Numbered from the stretch's first letter, positions 43,716 to 53,006 are shown. The stretch is 64,000 bases of DNA from Candidatus Agathobaculum intestinipullorum (GCA_019117485.1 DWZQ01000029.1:1-64000), one strand, 5' to 3'. The notes: generated by a model from the sequence alone, not told the origin. Translations and numbers: made by a program.

Positions 43716-43747
43716 AAAAGGGAGAAACCGCTTGGTTTCTCCCTTTT
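43716..43747. terminator. Bidirectional terminator between EamA gene and pth
   Basis: AAAAGGGAGAAACC pairs perfectly with GGTTTCTCCCTTTT around GCTT. Confidence 0.92.
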
Positions 43748-43754
43748 CTGCAAT

Positions 43755-44411
43755 TTATTCCACCGGCAGCCTTCTGCCATTGAACTTCTGCGCCGCTGCC
43801 GCGCAGCCTTCCGCAATGATGCAAGCCGCAGCGTCGACCGCGTCCGCACATGCCTTGTCGATCGCCTTCTGCTCGTCCGCAGTGAACTTGCTCAGCACCC
43901 ATGCGGCGAGATCATAGTCAGGATGCGGCTTTTTGCCCACGCCGATCTTAACGCGCGGGAAATCCTCGCTGCCAAGGTGATAGATGATGTTTTTCAGACC
44001 GTTCTGGCCGCCCGCCGAGCCTTTCGGACGCACCCGCAGTGTACCGACATCAAGCGAAATATCATCCGACAGCACGATGATGCGCGCAGGCGGGATTTTG
44101 TAAAAAGCGGCCGCGTCGCGCACGGATTCACCGGACAAATTCATAAAGGTCTGCGGCTTCATCAGCAATACACGCGCGCCGCCGAGTGTTGCCTCGCCCA
44201 CCAGCGCCTTGAACTTCATCTTGTTGATGCGACAGCCGCTGCGCGCACAGTAGCTTTCCAGCGCACGGAAACCCGCGTTGTGACGGGTATTGTCGTACTT
44301 ACTGCCCGGATTTCCAAGCCCAACCACCAGCCACTCGACCGGCTGCACAGGCTGCGCCGCAGCAGCTGCTTTTTGCTCATCGAGCTTTTTGAAAATATCG
44401 AATACTGACAT
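43755..44411 (-). CDS. pth: Peptidyl-tRNA hydrolase
   Basis: Pth of 218 residues, which frees tRNA from stalled peptidyl-tRNA. Motifs are VVGLGNPGSKY, NTRHNAGF with the catalytic His, QTFMNLSGESV, LSDDISL and GSAGGQNGLKNI. ATG at 44411 has TTGGAG ahead. Compared with most Pth proteins it has about 25 extra N-terminal residues, mostly Ala/Gln-rich (KKLDEQKAAAAAQPVQPV), of unknown meaning. Single gene. Confidence 0.95.
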   Translation of the reverse strand: MSVFDIFKKLDEQKAAAAAQPVQPVEWLVVGLGNPGSKYDNTRHNAGFRALESYCARSGCRINKMKFKALVGEATLGGARVLLMKPQTFMNLSGESVRDAAAFYKIPPARIIVLSDDISLDVGTLRVRPKGSAGGQNGLKNIIYHLGSEDFPRVKIGVGKKPHPDYDLAAWVLSKFTADEQKAIDKACADAVDAAACIIAEGCAAAAQKFNGRRLPVE

Positions 44412-44497
44412 ACGGTTCTCCAAACTTTTGCAGGATTTGACACCTTTCGCCCTTCATGGTATCCTTAATACAGGCGCTGTGATTTGCAGCGGTTAGC

Positions 44498-44631
44498 CAC
44501 TCCCTTTTGCAAAGGGGGGTGATCGCCTTTGTGGTACAAAATTCTGCGAATTTTGCTCTGTATTGCATTCATGCTTTACATTTTTACTATAAACGCGCAC
44601 TAACCGCTCGGCTGGCACCAAGCGGTTAGTG
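44498..44631. repeat. Intergenic run of three hairpins
   Basis: Three stem-loops follow each other between pth and the DAK2 gene: CACTCCCTTT against AAAGGGGGGTG with loop TGC, CAAAATTC against GAATTTTG (44537-44544 and 44548-44555) with loop TGC, and CACTAACCGCT against AGCGGTTAGTG (44598-44608 and 44621-44631). The string AGCGGTTAG also occurs near 44488. None is a standard terminator. Confidence 0.5.
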
Positions 44632-44739
44632 ACTTTTCACAATCTGCTTCAGGGCTGACCGCGTATCACAGCGCCCTTTCTACATCCATTATATCCACCC
44701 GCCGCGCGCCTGTCAAGGCATGCGGCGGGCGTTTTCCTT

Positions 44740-46386
44740 TTACTCCACCGACAGGATATAATAATACACCGGCTGGCCGCCGTCGATCACCGAGATCTCC
44801 AGCTCCTTATTTTCCTTCCGCAGAAGGGCTTCGACCTCAGCCGCCTGCTCGGCGGTGACACCCTCACCATAGATGACGGTGGCAAACGAACTGCCGTCGG
44901 TCACCATCTCGCGCACAAGCTTTTTGATGACCACGGCCTCGCGCCCGCTGGCGCACAGCTTCCCCTCGCACAGTGACAGGTACTCGCCCTGCTTGATCTT
45001 CTTGCCGTCAAACTCGCTGTCACGCGCAGCGTATGTCACCTGACCGCTGCGCACATGCGTGGCTGCATCGGTCATCGCGGCGGTGAGCACCGTTTCGCTT
45101 TCGCTGTCCGGATCGACGGCCAGCATGGCTGAAATGCCCTGCGGGATGGTTTTGGCCGGAATGACGACGACCTTTTTCTCCTCGGACAGATGGGCAGCCT
45201 GCTCGGCAGCTAAAATGATGTTTTTGTTGTTGGGCAGCACGAAAACGATCTCTGCCGGTACGGCGTCGACCGCATGCAGGATATCATCGGTCGAGGGGTT
45301 CATGGTCTGGCCGCCCTGCACGACCTCGTCCACGCCCAGATCGGTGAACACGCCCTTGAGGCCTTCGCCTGCCGCAACCGCAACAAAGCCGTACTTCTTT
45401 TCCGGCGGCGCGATCACGCGCTCAGCCGGGGCGTCCGCCGTACCCTCGATCACCTTGGCGGTGTGCTGCTCGCGCATATTCTCAATTTTCACGGTCAGCA
45501 GCGGGCCGAACTTCAGGCCCTCTTCCAGCGCCTTATTCGGCTGGTCGGTGTGTACATGCACCTTGACGATATCATCGTCCTCAACGACGACCAGACTATC
45601 GCCGATGCCGCTCAGGATCGACCGCAGACGGCTGACGTTACGCGCCTTATCCTTGCGCGCGGCAATGAACTCGGTGCAGTAGGTGAACGTGATGTCCTCG
45701 TCCGCGATGGCGGCAAAGTCCGCCGCAGGCTTGGCTGCTTCGGCAGCGGTGCGCTCCTTGTGGATACCGCGCAGCGCATCCAGCATGCCCTCGAGGATCG
45801 CAAGATAACCGCAGGCGCCCGCATCGACCACGCCTGCCTTTTCCAGCACGGGGTTCTGGTGTACGGTTTCCTCCAGCGCCTGATGGCCGCGTTCCAGCAC
45901 CACCTCGAGCACCTTTTCCGCCGACAGGTCCGGCTCGGCCTGACAGGCCTCGACCGCATGCTGCGCGGACACGCGCGACACGGTCAGGATGGTGCCCTCT
46001 GCGGGCTTCATGACCGCCTTGTACGCCGTCTCAACGCCCTCGCGCAGCGCCAGCGCCAGCTCACGCCCGCCCGCTTCCTCGTGCTCCCGCAGGCGCTTGG
46101 CCGCGCCCCGGAACAACAGCGACAGGATAACACCCGAGTTGCCGCGCGCGCCGCGCAGCAGCGCGGAGGCCGTTGTGTCGACTGCCTTGACCAGCGTCGG
46201 CTCGGACAGTTTCTCCATTTCGACCATCGCCGCGTCCATGGTCATGGACATGTTGGTGCCCGTGTCGCCGTCCGGCACCGGGAACACATTCAGTTCGTTG
46301 ACCTGCTCTTTCTTTTCGGCAATGGCCAGTGCGCCCTCGACCACCATGGACTGGAACAGCGCGCCGTTTATTTTCTGCTCTGCCAT
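44740..46386 (-). CDS. DAK2/DegV-like fusion protein (YloV/FakA-type)
   Basis: A 548-residue protein. The N-terminal DhaL/DAK2 ATP-binding domain (about 8-205) shows the metal motif VFPVPDGDTGTNM and LLRGARGNSGVILS. A middle linker and a C-terminal DAK1/DegV-like region (VVIPAKTIPQGISAML) follow. FakA-type members are fatty acid kinases that phosphorylate FakB-bound fatty acids for phospholipid synthesis. ATG at 46386 has GGGAG ahead. It follows an Asp23-family gene, the same pairing as yloU-yloV in Bacillus. Confidence 0.92.
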   Translation of the reverse strand: MAEQKINGALFQSMVVEGALAIAEKKEQVNELNVFPVPDGDTGTNMSMTMDAAMVEMEKLSEPTLVKAVDTTASALLRGARGNSGVILSLLFRGAAKRLREHEEAGGRELALALREGVETAYKAVMKPAEGTILTVSRVSAQHAVEACQAEPDLSAEKVLEVVLERGHQALEETVHQNPVLEKAGVVDAGACGYLAILEGMLDALRGIHKERTAAEAAKPAADFAAIADEDITFTYCTEFIAARKDKARNVSRLRSILSGIGDSLVVVEDDDIVKVHVHTDQPNKALEEGLKFGPLLTVKIENMREQHTAKVIEGTADAPAERVIAPPEKKYGFVAVAAGEGLKGVFTDLGVDEVVQGGQTMNPSTDDILHAVDAVPAEIVFVLPNNKNIILAAEQAAHLSEEKKVVVIPAKTIPQGISAMLAVDPDSESETVLTAAMTDAATHVRSGQVTYAARDSEFDGKKIKQGEYLSLCEGKLCASGREAVVIKKLVREMVTDGSSFATVIYGEGVTAEQAAEVEALLRKENKELEISVIDGGQPVYYYILSVE

Positions 46387-46451
46387 TTGCAATAACTCTC
46401 CCTAAATCTCTTTTTTACGCCCGCACCCGCGCCGTAGGCGCGCATTTATCC

Positions 46452-46604
46452 GGAAACCGCTCTGCGGTTTCCATCAAAAGTCCGAGCTTTGCCCGGTCTT
46501 TTGATGCCGCGACCCAGCGCCCCTGGGGCGCGTCATTCGGGTATCGCAAGCCGGTTTCCTAAAAACCGGCTTGCGTATATAGGGAACTTTTGAAGTTCCC
46601 TATA
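46452..46604. repeat. Intergenic run of five hairpins between Asp23 and DAK2 genes
   Basis: Five hairpins lie in 153 bp. GGAAACCGC/GCGGTTTCC is at 46452-46472. ATCAAAAG/CTTTTGAT is at 46473-46505. GCGCCCC/GGGGCGC with a 1-nt centre is at 46517-46531. CGCAAGCCGGTTT/AAACCGGCTTGCG is at 46545-46575. TATAGGGAACTT/AAGTTCCCTATA is at 46578-46604. Most are perfect with loops of 3-5 nt. No T run follows in either direction except weakly, so simple termination does not explain them. Confidence 0.65.
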
Positions 46605-46606
46605 AA

Positions 46607-46957
46607 TTAGTCTGCGCGGATGCTCTCGACATAGATGTCCACGTTCTTCACGTCCACGCCGGTCAAGCGCTCAACGTGGTAGCGCACCTCGCTGATGATC
46701 GAACGGCACACGGTCGCGATGTTCACGCCATGCTCGACCGCGATGTGCAGGTCGATATTGACGCCGCCGTCCGGCGCTTCCGTCACCTTGACCCCGCGCG
46801 ACTGCGTTTCCCGCCCGAGCAGGTGTGCCAGCCCGTCCGACATGGAGCGGATGGTCATACCCTTGACGCCGAAGCAGGACGACGCCGCGTAGCCCGCGAT
46901 ACCGGCCAGCACCTCGTTTGTGATTTCGATATATCCGAGATCGGTCTTGATCGTCAT
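46607..46957 (-). CDS. Asp23/Gls24-family envelope stress protein
   Basis: A 116-residue Asp23/Gls24 protein (YIEITNEVLAGIAGYAASSC, GVKVTEAPDGGVNIDLHIAV, VKNVDIYVESIR), a small cytosolic protein that in other Firmicutes gathers at the membrane. ATG at 46957 has GGAGGGG ahead. Transcribed toward the DAK2 gene; this is the yloU-yloV arrangement, but 220 bp with five hairpins separates the two here. Confidence 0.93.
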   Translation of the reverse strand: MTIKTDLGYIEITNEVLAGIAGYAASSCFGVKGMTIRSMSDGLAHLLGRETQSRGVKVTEAPDGGVNIDLHIAVEHGVNIATVCRSIISEVRYHVERLTGVDVKNVDIYVESIRAD

Positions 46958-47130
46958 TGAAACCCCTCCCTGCAATCATTTGCTTTTTATATGATATAAC
47001 AGATTGCCCCTGAATACAAGCAAATCGTCAACTTTTTTGTAAAACCTTTGCGATTGGCCGCATCCTGCACGGCATTTCGTTCCGGTTTTCCAAAAATTTT
47101 GTCAAACCGAAAAATTCGTCAAACAAATGT

Positions 47131-47183
47131 TTGATTTCCTGCCAGATTTGGGTTATAATAGAGAAAACACGAACGGATGTTCC
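47131..47183 (+). promoter_or_regulatory. lexA promoter with SOS box
   Basis: TTGATT (47131-47136) and TATAAT (47154-47159) with a 17-bp spacer. CGAACGGATGTTCC (47170-47183) lies just downstream of the -10 and matches the Firmicutes LexA box except for the last base, which indicates autoregulation. Confidence 0.82.
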
Positions 47184-47211
47184 GGAGGAACGCCGGAAGG
47201 AGTGCACCCGT

Positions 47212-47802
47212 ATGAAACAGATTTCCGCCAAACAGCAACGGATCCTGGACTATATCAGCAGCTTTTCGCTTGAACACGGCTATCCGCCCTCCGTGCGCGA
47301 GATCTGCGCAGAAATGAACCTGCGCTCACCCTCGACCGTGCACGCCCACCTGAAAAAGCTGCAAGAAGCCGGCTACCTCGAGCCGACCGAGCACAAGTCC
47401 CGCACGCTCACGCCAGTTTCCGGCCCGTCGATGGTGCCGCGTGTGCCCATCCTCGGCCGCGTCACAGCCGGCATGCCCATCCTTGCGGTCGAGGAGCACG
47501 TCGGCTATGTGCCGTTTGAACCGGCAGCCGGCGGCGGGGAATACTACGCCCTGCGCATCCGCGGCGACTCGATGATCGGCGTGGGCATCATGGATGAGGA
47601 CTTGGTCATCGTCCGGCAGGACGTGTCCGCGCACAGTGGGGATATTGTCATCGCCCTGTTAGAGGACGAAGCGACCTGCAAAACGCTCAATATCACGCCG
47701 GACGGCGTGTGGCTGATGCCGGAAAACCCGGCCTACCCGCCGATCGACGGCACGGGCTGTCAAATTTTAGGCGTTGTTAAGGCAGTTTATCGCGAATATT
47801 AA
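47212..47802 (+). CDS. lexA: LexA repressor
   Basis: LexA of 196 residues, the SOS repressor. The winged helix is at about 1-65 (GYPPSVREICAEMNLRSPST, VHAHLKKLQEAGYL). The self-cleavage site is Ala86-Gly87 (VTAGMP), with the Ser120 nucleophile (GDSMIGVGI) and Lys157 as general base. ATG at 47212 follows GGAAGGAG. An SOS box upstream indicates autorepression. Its operator type is shared by two promoters in the left-hand island. Confidence 0.96.
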   Translation: MKQISAKQQRILDYISSFSLEHGYPPSVREICAEMNLRSPSTVHAHLKKLQEAGYLEPTEHKSRTLTPVSGPSMVPRVPILGRVTAGMPILAVEEHVGYVPFEPAAGGGEYYALRIRGDSMIGVGIMDEDLVIVRQDVSAHSGDIVIALLEDEATCKTLNITPDGVWLMPENPAYPPIDGTGCQILGVVKAVYREY

Positions 47803-47815
47803 AGGATCGTCGATT

Positions 47816-47989
47816 AAAACTACAGTTTCGATCGAGTCCTTGCCGATGGCGGCGTGCGCCCCATGGGCACACTTGCCATCGGTTTGTATAAAAACCGAGA
47901 TACACGGCCCAGGCCGCCTTCTCTTGGCCTGCGGCCAATTCACCTTGTGCTCCCGGTTTTTATGAACCTTGCGGCTTGCCGCAAGGTTC
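47816..47989. repeat. Intergenic run of four hairpins between lexA and recG
   Basis: CGAT..AAAC against GTTTCGATCG (about 47811-47833). CCGATGGC/GCCATCGG (47843-47850 and 47875-47882) encloses a smaller stem. AAAAACCG/CGGTTTTT (47890-47897 and 47954-47961) encloses GGCC pairs. GAACCTTGCGGC/GCCGCAAGGTTC (47964-47989) is perfect, with a 2-nt loop and a weak T tract after it that may terminate lexA. The pattern resembles the run at 46452-46604. Confidence 0.6.
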
Positions 47990-48042
47990 TGTTTTATGCG
48001 CGCTACGGCGCGGAAACTCACCGCGCAATAAGGAGTTTGCCC

Positions 48043-50085
48043 ATGCCCGCACTTGAGGACAGCATCCGCTTTGTCAAGGGCATCGGCCCGAAAAAGGCCG
48101 CCCTGCTGGAAAAACTGCATATCTGCACGCTACGCGACGCGCTTGAGACCTATCCACGCGACTATGAGGACAGGACGGTGCTCACCCGCATTGCCGACCT
48201 CGGCGGGGACGGCAAGTACGCCATCCGCGCGATAGTCGGCACCGAGCCGAAAACCAGCCGCATCCGCAAAGGGCTGACGCTGGTCAAGTGCACGGTATTT
48301 GATGAGTCCGGTTCACTTGCGGTGACGTGGTTTAACAACCCTTATGCAGCGGTGCTCGTGCGCGTCGGGCAGGAATACCTGTTCTATGGCCGCGTACAAC
48401 AGAATGGCCGCGCACCCATGCTGGTTTCTCCGCAGGCTGAAAAAATTGCGGAGGGCGACGAACACCCGGGCCGCATCGTGCCCGTCTATCCGCTGACAGC
48501 AGGCCTGACCCAGCGCGACATGGCGCGTGTGACAGAGGCGGCGCTCGACGCCGTCCCCGGCGATTGGCCCGACCCGCTGCCTGCCGTGCTGCGCGCACGG
48601 TATGACCTGCCGGACGCGGCGGACGCGCTCGCCGCCATCCACCGGCCGCAATCCGCCGATGACATGCGGCAGGCGCGCCGCCGCATGGTGTTCGAGGAGT
48701 TATTTTTGTTATGCTGCGGCTTGCAGCAGCTCAAGGAGCGCCGCCGCGCAGACAGCGGCCTTGTCTTTTCGTCCGCCGGGCTGCCAGATTATCTGTCCGT
48801 GCTGCCCTTTACACCGACGGGTGCGCAGCGCCGCGCAATCGACGAGATTGCAGCCGACTGCGCTTCCGGCCGCCCGATGAACCGGCTGGTGCAGGGCGAT
48901 GTCGGCTCGGGCAAAACGGTGGTTGCCGCCGCGCTGTGCGCGCTGGCCGCGCAAAACGGTTATCAGGCCGCGTTTATGGCGCCGACCGAGATTCTCGCGG
49001 CGCAGCATGCCGAAACGCTTACACCGCTGCTCGAAAAGCTGGGCATCACTTGCACGCTGCTGACCGGCTCGATGGGCGCCGCGCAAAAGCGCGCAGCGCT
49101 CGCCGCAGTCGAAAGCGGGGCAGCGCAGGTCGTGGTCGGCACGCACGCACTCATCCAGCAGGGCGTGACCTTCCGACGGCTGGGTGCGGTCGTGGCGGAT
49201 GAGCAGCACCGCTTTGGCGTGGCGCAACGCGCCGCGCTGGCGGCCAAGGGCGAAGCGCCGCATGTGCTCGTCATGTCGGCAACACCCATCCCGCGCACGC
49301 TTGCGCTCATCCTGTATGGTGACCTCGACGTGTCCGTGCTCGACGAACTGCCGCCCGGCCGCCAGCCGGTGGCAACCTACGCAGTCGGGCAGAATATGCG
49401 GCAGCGCATCACTGCGTTTATCGACAAACAGGTCGCGGACGGCGGGCAGGTGTACGTCGTCTGCCCGCTGGTCGAGGAGGGCGAACTGGAGCTGAAAAGC
49501 GCCGAGCAGCACGCGGTCGACCTGCAAAACGCGCTGCCGCACCGTCGCGTCGCCGTACTGCACGGCCGCATGAAAAACGCGGACAAGGAGCGCGTGATGC
49601 AGGCGTTCGCCGCAAAGGAGTATGACATTCTGGTTGCAACGACCGTCATTGAGGTCGGCGTGGACGTGCCGAACGCCAACCTGATGGTCGTCGAGGACGC
49701 CGACCGCTTCGGCCTGTCCCAGCTGCACCAGCTGCGCGGGCGCGTCGGACGCGGCCAGCGGCAGTCCTATTGCATCTTTTTCGGCGCGGATAAGGGACAG
49801 ACAGCGCGCGAACGCCTGAAAATCCTGTGCAAAACCAATGACGGCTTTGAGGTCGCGCGCGCCGACCTCGCGCAGCGCGGCCCGGGCGATTTCTTTGGCC
49901 GTCGACAGCACGGCCTGCCTGCACTGCACGTCGCAGACCTCGCTTCCGACCTTGCATTGATGCAGCAGGCGCGCGAGGAAGCCGAACAAATCCTTGCATC
50001 CGACCCGCGGCTGGAGAGCTACCCCGAACTGCGCGCGCGGGTGCGCCGGATGTTTGAAGCGCGCGACGACGAAGCGTTTAACTGA
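48043..50085 (+). CDS. recG: ATP-dependent DNA helicase RecG
   Basis: RecG of 680 residues, which reverses stalled forks and branch-migrates junctions. The N-terminal wedge OB domain (FVKGIGPKKAALLEKLHICT) is followed by a helicase core with Walker A (QGDVGSGKT), the DEQH box (ADEQHRFGVAQR), motif III SATPIPRTLAL and QLHQLRGRVGRG. ATG at 48043 follows AAGGAG. A frame that opens at 47854 would run through the hairpin array and is not credible. Confidence 0.96.
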   Translation: MPALEDSIRFVKGIGPKKAALLEKLHICTLRDALETYPRDYEDRTVLTRIADLGGDGKYAIRAIVGTEPKTSRIRKGLTLVKCTVFDESGSLAVTWFNNPYAAVLVRVGQEYLFYGRVQQNGRAPMLVSPQAEKIAEGDEHPGRIVPVYPLTAGLTQRDMARVTEAALDAVPGDWPDPLPAVLRARYDLPDAADALAAIHRPQSADDMRQARRRMVFEELFLLCCGLQQLKERRRADSGLVFSSAGLPDYLSVLPFTPTGAQRRAIDEIAADCASGRPMNRLVQGDVGSGKTVVAAALCALAAQNGYQAAFMAPTEILAAQHAETLTPLLEKLGITCTLLTGSMGAAQKRAALAAVESGAAQVVVGTHALIQQGVTFRRLGAVVADEQHRFGVAQRAALAAKGEAPHVLVMSATPIPRTLALILYGDLDVSVLDELPPGRQPVATYAVGQNMRQRITAFIDKQVADGGQVYVVCPLVEEGELELKSAEQHAVDLQNALPHRRVAVLHGRMKNADKERVMQAFAAKEYDILVATTVIEVGVDVPNANLMVVEDADRFGLSQLHQLRGRVGRGQRQSYCIFFGADKGQTARERLKILCKTNDGFEVARADLAQRGPGDFFGRRQHGLPALHVADLASDLALMQQAREEAEQILASDPRLESYPELRARVRRMFEARDDEAFN

Positions 50086-50106
50086 TATCACATGCACAAC
50101 AAACGC

Positions 50107-50136
50107 AAAAGAGCCGCCCGACTGGGCGGCTCTTTT
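50107..50136. terminator. Bidirectional terminator after recG
   Basis: AAAAGAGCCGCCC pairs perfectly with GGGCGGCTCTTTT around GACT; convergent genes flank it. Confidence 0.92.
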
Positions 50137-50151
50137 GCGTGAAACTGTACT

Positions 50152-51081
50152 TTACCCCTGCGGGATTTTTTTCGGACTGCCGTTGTCAAACGGCTGTTTA
50201 AAATGGAAATGCAGCCGCAGGCCGGTGTCAAACTGCGCGGCGTACTGTCCTGCCAGCGCCGCCGCGTAAATACGCGCCAAGCCAAACAGCTCAAGGACAG
50301 AGTCGGTGCGCTGCTGGTCGGGCATCCACAGGTTGTACCAAGGGGTATGCTGCTCGTTGAGCGCATCCCACGCCGGGCGCTCGACCTTCATATGCCCGGT
50401 CAGGATCGCGCCGTGCCCGGCCAGCCGCTCTAACCGCTGCACCGTGCGGTAGGTGCGGCGCTTGTCGGCATAGAAGAACTTCTCCCACGCCAGCATTTCG
50501 TCGAAGGAACGGCGCAGGTCACGCGTAGGCACGTCCACCCCGTATACGTTTTGCAGCACGGCATGCAGCAGCACGGCCAAAACGGCCTGCTCCGCCGGCG
50601 GCAGGATGTAAAACTGCGCAGGGTCGAACGCCGTCACCGGCGTCTGGTATGTCTTTTCATACAACAAATAATCGATGTCGCTCTCAATCTGGCAATGTAC
50701 TGCCGAGGCGTTGAGCTTCGCATCCGCCGAGCGGATCTGCTCCTGCCGACAATAAACGTAAGGGTGTATCTCGCTGTCGAGCGTATAGTGGCAGACAAAG
50801 CCGTAAAAGTAGGCCGCGGCGATCTGCTGCGCCTCGCCGGTCAGGTCATGTACACCGCGTGCGAACGCTACAAATAATTCGTCAATCTTTTCCGAATGCA
50901 TACGGTTGCCCAGCTTGTGAAGCGGGCTGCCGAGAAATATCTTGCGGTAAAACAGCGGGTCGGGGCCTTGGCAGCCCCAGCGGAAGCTGACCGGATGGCT
51001 GGCCACAAGCTGTTGTACCGATGCGGGGAATACGGTAAGCGCCTGCTCACCGAAAAGATGGTGCGATACAAAATCCGCCAT
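50152..51081 (-). CDS. Zinc-dependent phospholipase C-like protein
   Basis: A 309-residue protein of the zinc-dependent PLC/S1-P1 nuclease-like group. Conserved His/Asp motifs include FVSHHLFGEQAL, WGCQGPDPLFY and FVCHYTLDSEIHPY. No signal peptide is visible, unlike the secreted toxin-type PLC, so it is probably a cytosolic hydrolase of unknown substrate. It lies 26 bp downstream of the Gfo/Idh gene and is probably in the same operon. Confidence 0.8.
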   Translation of the reverse strand: MADFVSHHLFGEQALTVFPASVQQLVASHPVSFRWGCQGPDPLFYRKIFLGSPLHKLGNRMHSEKIDELFVAFARGVHDLTGEAQQIAAAYFYGFVCHYTLDSEIHPYVYCRQEQIRSADAKLNASAVHCQIESDIDYLLYEKTYQTPVTAFDPAQFYILPPAEQAVLAVLLHAVLQNVYGVDVPTRDLRRSFDEMLAWEKFFYADKRRTYRTVQRLERLAGHGAILTGHMKVERPAWDALNEQHTPWYNLWMPDQQRTDSVLELFGLARIYAAALAGQYAAQFDTGLRLHFHFKQPFDNGSPKKIPQG

Positions 51082-51107
51082 GAAATGACCTCCTTGCTGT
51101 CAAAAAA

Positions 51108-52091
51108 CTATCTGTCAATGCCGGGGAACGCGATGCCTGCGCTCTGCCGCGCACGTTCGAGTAATTCCATTACGTCCGCGCTCTGCGCCATGCGGCGGCG
51201 GCAGGTTTCACGGTCGCCCGATGCGGCGATCTGGGCAATCTGGCGCATTTCCCAATACCATGCAGTCTCACCCTGCTGCTCGTCAAACGCGAGTTCGCCC
51301 GCTTTGGTCACCACAGACATACGCGTACACATGCTGACGGGATCTTCGACCCGGATAAAGCCGTTCTCCCCGATGATATGCGCACCCATGTCGCTCCAAC
51401 AATCCTTAGCGCCCATACACTGGGCGAGGAAGCCCGGATACTCGAGCACCGCTATACCGCCGAGGTCGATACCGTTCGCGTGCCGCCGCGCGTGGTAGGT
51501 CACGCGTTCGGGCATGCCGAACAGGCCGTAGACAAAATACAGGTTATAAAGGTTGATGTCCATCAGCGCGCCGCCCGCAAAAGCGGGGTTGAACACGTTG
51601 GGCGTCTGTCCTGCTTGCAGCGCGTGGAACCTGCTGGAATACTGGCAGAACGTGCAGGACACCTGCCGCACCGGCCCAATCTGTTCGAGCGCGTCGCGGA
51701 TGCGTGCAAAATGCGGCACGGACAGCGTCGTGATGCCCTCGAGCAGCATCAGATCCCGTTCCTCGGCGAGCTTTGCCAACTCCTCGGCCTGCGCGCGGCT
51801 GGGCGTGAACGGCTTTTCGCAAAGCACATGCTTGCCTGCTTGCAGCGCCGCCTTGGTGTGCTCGTAATGCAGGCTGTTGGGTGAGGCCACATATACCCAG
51901 TCGACCTCCGGGTCGGCCAGCATATCACCCAGCGCGGTGTATACTTTTTTCACCCCAAACGAATCGGCCAGTGCGCGGCCGGTCTGCACGCTGCGCGAAT
52001 AGACCGCCTCATAGGCCACATCCGGCATGCGCACGGCTTCACGCATCACCCATGTGACAATGCTTCCTGTCCCGATCGTACCGATTTTCAT
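51108..52091 (-). CDS. Gfo/Idh/MocA-family oxidoreductase
   Basis: A 327-residue NAD(P)-dependent dehydrogenase. The Rossmann part shows IGTIGTGSIVTWVM and VASPNSLHYEHTKAAL, with the catalytic EKP in HVLCEKPFTPS. The C-terminal beta-sheet domain binds the sugar or polyol substrate, which cannot be told from the sequence. ATG at 52091 has AAAGGGG ahead; an upstream extension to 52169 lacks a ribosome site. Confidence 0.92.
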   Translation of the reverse strand: MKIGTIGTGSIVTWVMREAVRMPDVAYEAVYSRSVQTGRALADSFGVKKVYTALGDMLADPEVDWVYVASPNSLHYEHTKAALQAGKHVLCEKPFTPSRAQAEELAKLAEERDLMLLEGITTLSVPHFARIRDALEQIGPVRQVSCTFCQYSSRFHALQAGQTPNVFNPAFAGGALMDINLYNLYFVYGLFGMPERVTYHARRHANGIDLGGIAVLEYPGFLAQCMGAKDCWSDMGAHIIGENGFIRVEDPVSMCTRMSVVTKAGELAFDEQQGETAWYWEMRQIAQIAASGDRETCRRRMAQSADVMELLERARQSAGIAFPGIDR

Positions 52092-52186
52092 ACGGCGCCC
52101 CTTTCCTGCCCGGACGGCAATGGTTATACTGTTTCTATCATGGCACACTTTGCGCCCACATGCAACCATTTGTTTACCAGATGCGC

Positions 52187-52234
52187 AAAAAAGCAGCCGC
52201 CCCCCTGCCGCTAAGCGGGTATGGGGACGGCTGC
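52187..52234 (-). terminator. Terminator after yebC
   Basis: On the minus strand GCAGCCGTCCCC pairs with GGGGGCGGCTGC, with an inner CCCGC/GCGG element, followed by six T. Confidence 0.82.
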
Positions 52235-52262
52235 TGTGCCCTCGGATCTATTGCAAAAAAAC

Positions 52263-53006
52263 TCAGCCCTCGTAATCGGCCTCGTTCTCCCAGTTATGCC
52301 ATACTGCCTGTACGTCGTCGTTATCCTCAAGATTGTCGAGCAGCTTGCGCATCTGTGCCATATCTTCTTCCTTCTCGAGGGTGATATAGTTCTGCGGCAC
52401 CAGCTCGACCTCGGCCTCCACAAACGAATAGCCCAGCGTTTCGAGCGCCTCGCGCACAGCCGAGAAATCGTCCGGCGCGGTGTAGATCTCAAAGGTATCC
52501 TCGTCGGCCTGGAAGTCCTCAGCGCCCGCATCGAGCGCCTGCATCATCACGGTATCCTCGTCCAGCTCGCCGCGCTCCATGATGATAACGCCCTTTTTAT
52601 CGAACTGCCACGATACGCAATTTGTCGCGCCCAGACCCGCGCCGTACTTATCAAACAGGTGGCGCACATCCGCAACCGTGCGGTTTTTGTTATCGGTCAG
52701 CGTTTCGACAACGACGGCTACACCGCCGACGCCGTAACCCTCATAGTTATTGGCCTCGTAGTTGACCTGTCCATTCGCGCCCGAATACTTATCCAGCGTG
52801 CGCTTGATGTTATCGTTGGGCATATTGTTGGCCTTTGCCTTGGCGATGCAGTCGCGCAGGCGGGCGTTGAAATCCGGGTTTGCAGAGCCGCCCTCCTTGA
52901 TCGCGATAGCCATTTCACGACCGATCTTCGTGAAAATTTTTGCCTTTTTTGCGTCGTTCGCGCCTTTGCGCTTGGCAATATTATGCCACTTGGAATGTCC
53001 CGACAT
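52263..53006 (-). CDS. YebC/PmpR-family protein
   Basis: A 247-residue YebC protein (MSGHSKWHNIAKRKGANDAK, NYEGYGVGGVAVVVETLTDN). The family is annotated as DNA-binding regulators, and recent work ties some members to translation of proline-rich stretches. Three-domain length is normal. It is a single gene with its own terminator. Confidence 0.95.
   Translation of the reverse strand: MSGHSKWHNIAKRKGANDAKKAKIFTKIGREMAIAIKEGGSANPDFNARLRDCIAKAKANNMPNDNIKRTLDKYSGANGQVNYEANNYEGYGVGGVAVVVETLTDNKNRTVADVRHLFDKYGAGLGATNCVSWQFDKKGVIIMERGELDEDTVMMQALDAGAEDFQADEDTFEIYTAPDDFSAVREALETLGYSFVEAEVELVPQNYITLEKEEDMAQMRKLLDNLEDNDDVQAVWHNWENEADYEG

Noticed and set aside
47854..48042. N-terminal extension of recG
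   Set aside because: It would read through a run of hairpins and lacks similarity; ATG at 48043 has AAGGAG and the normal RecG start.
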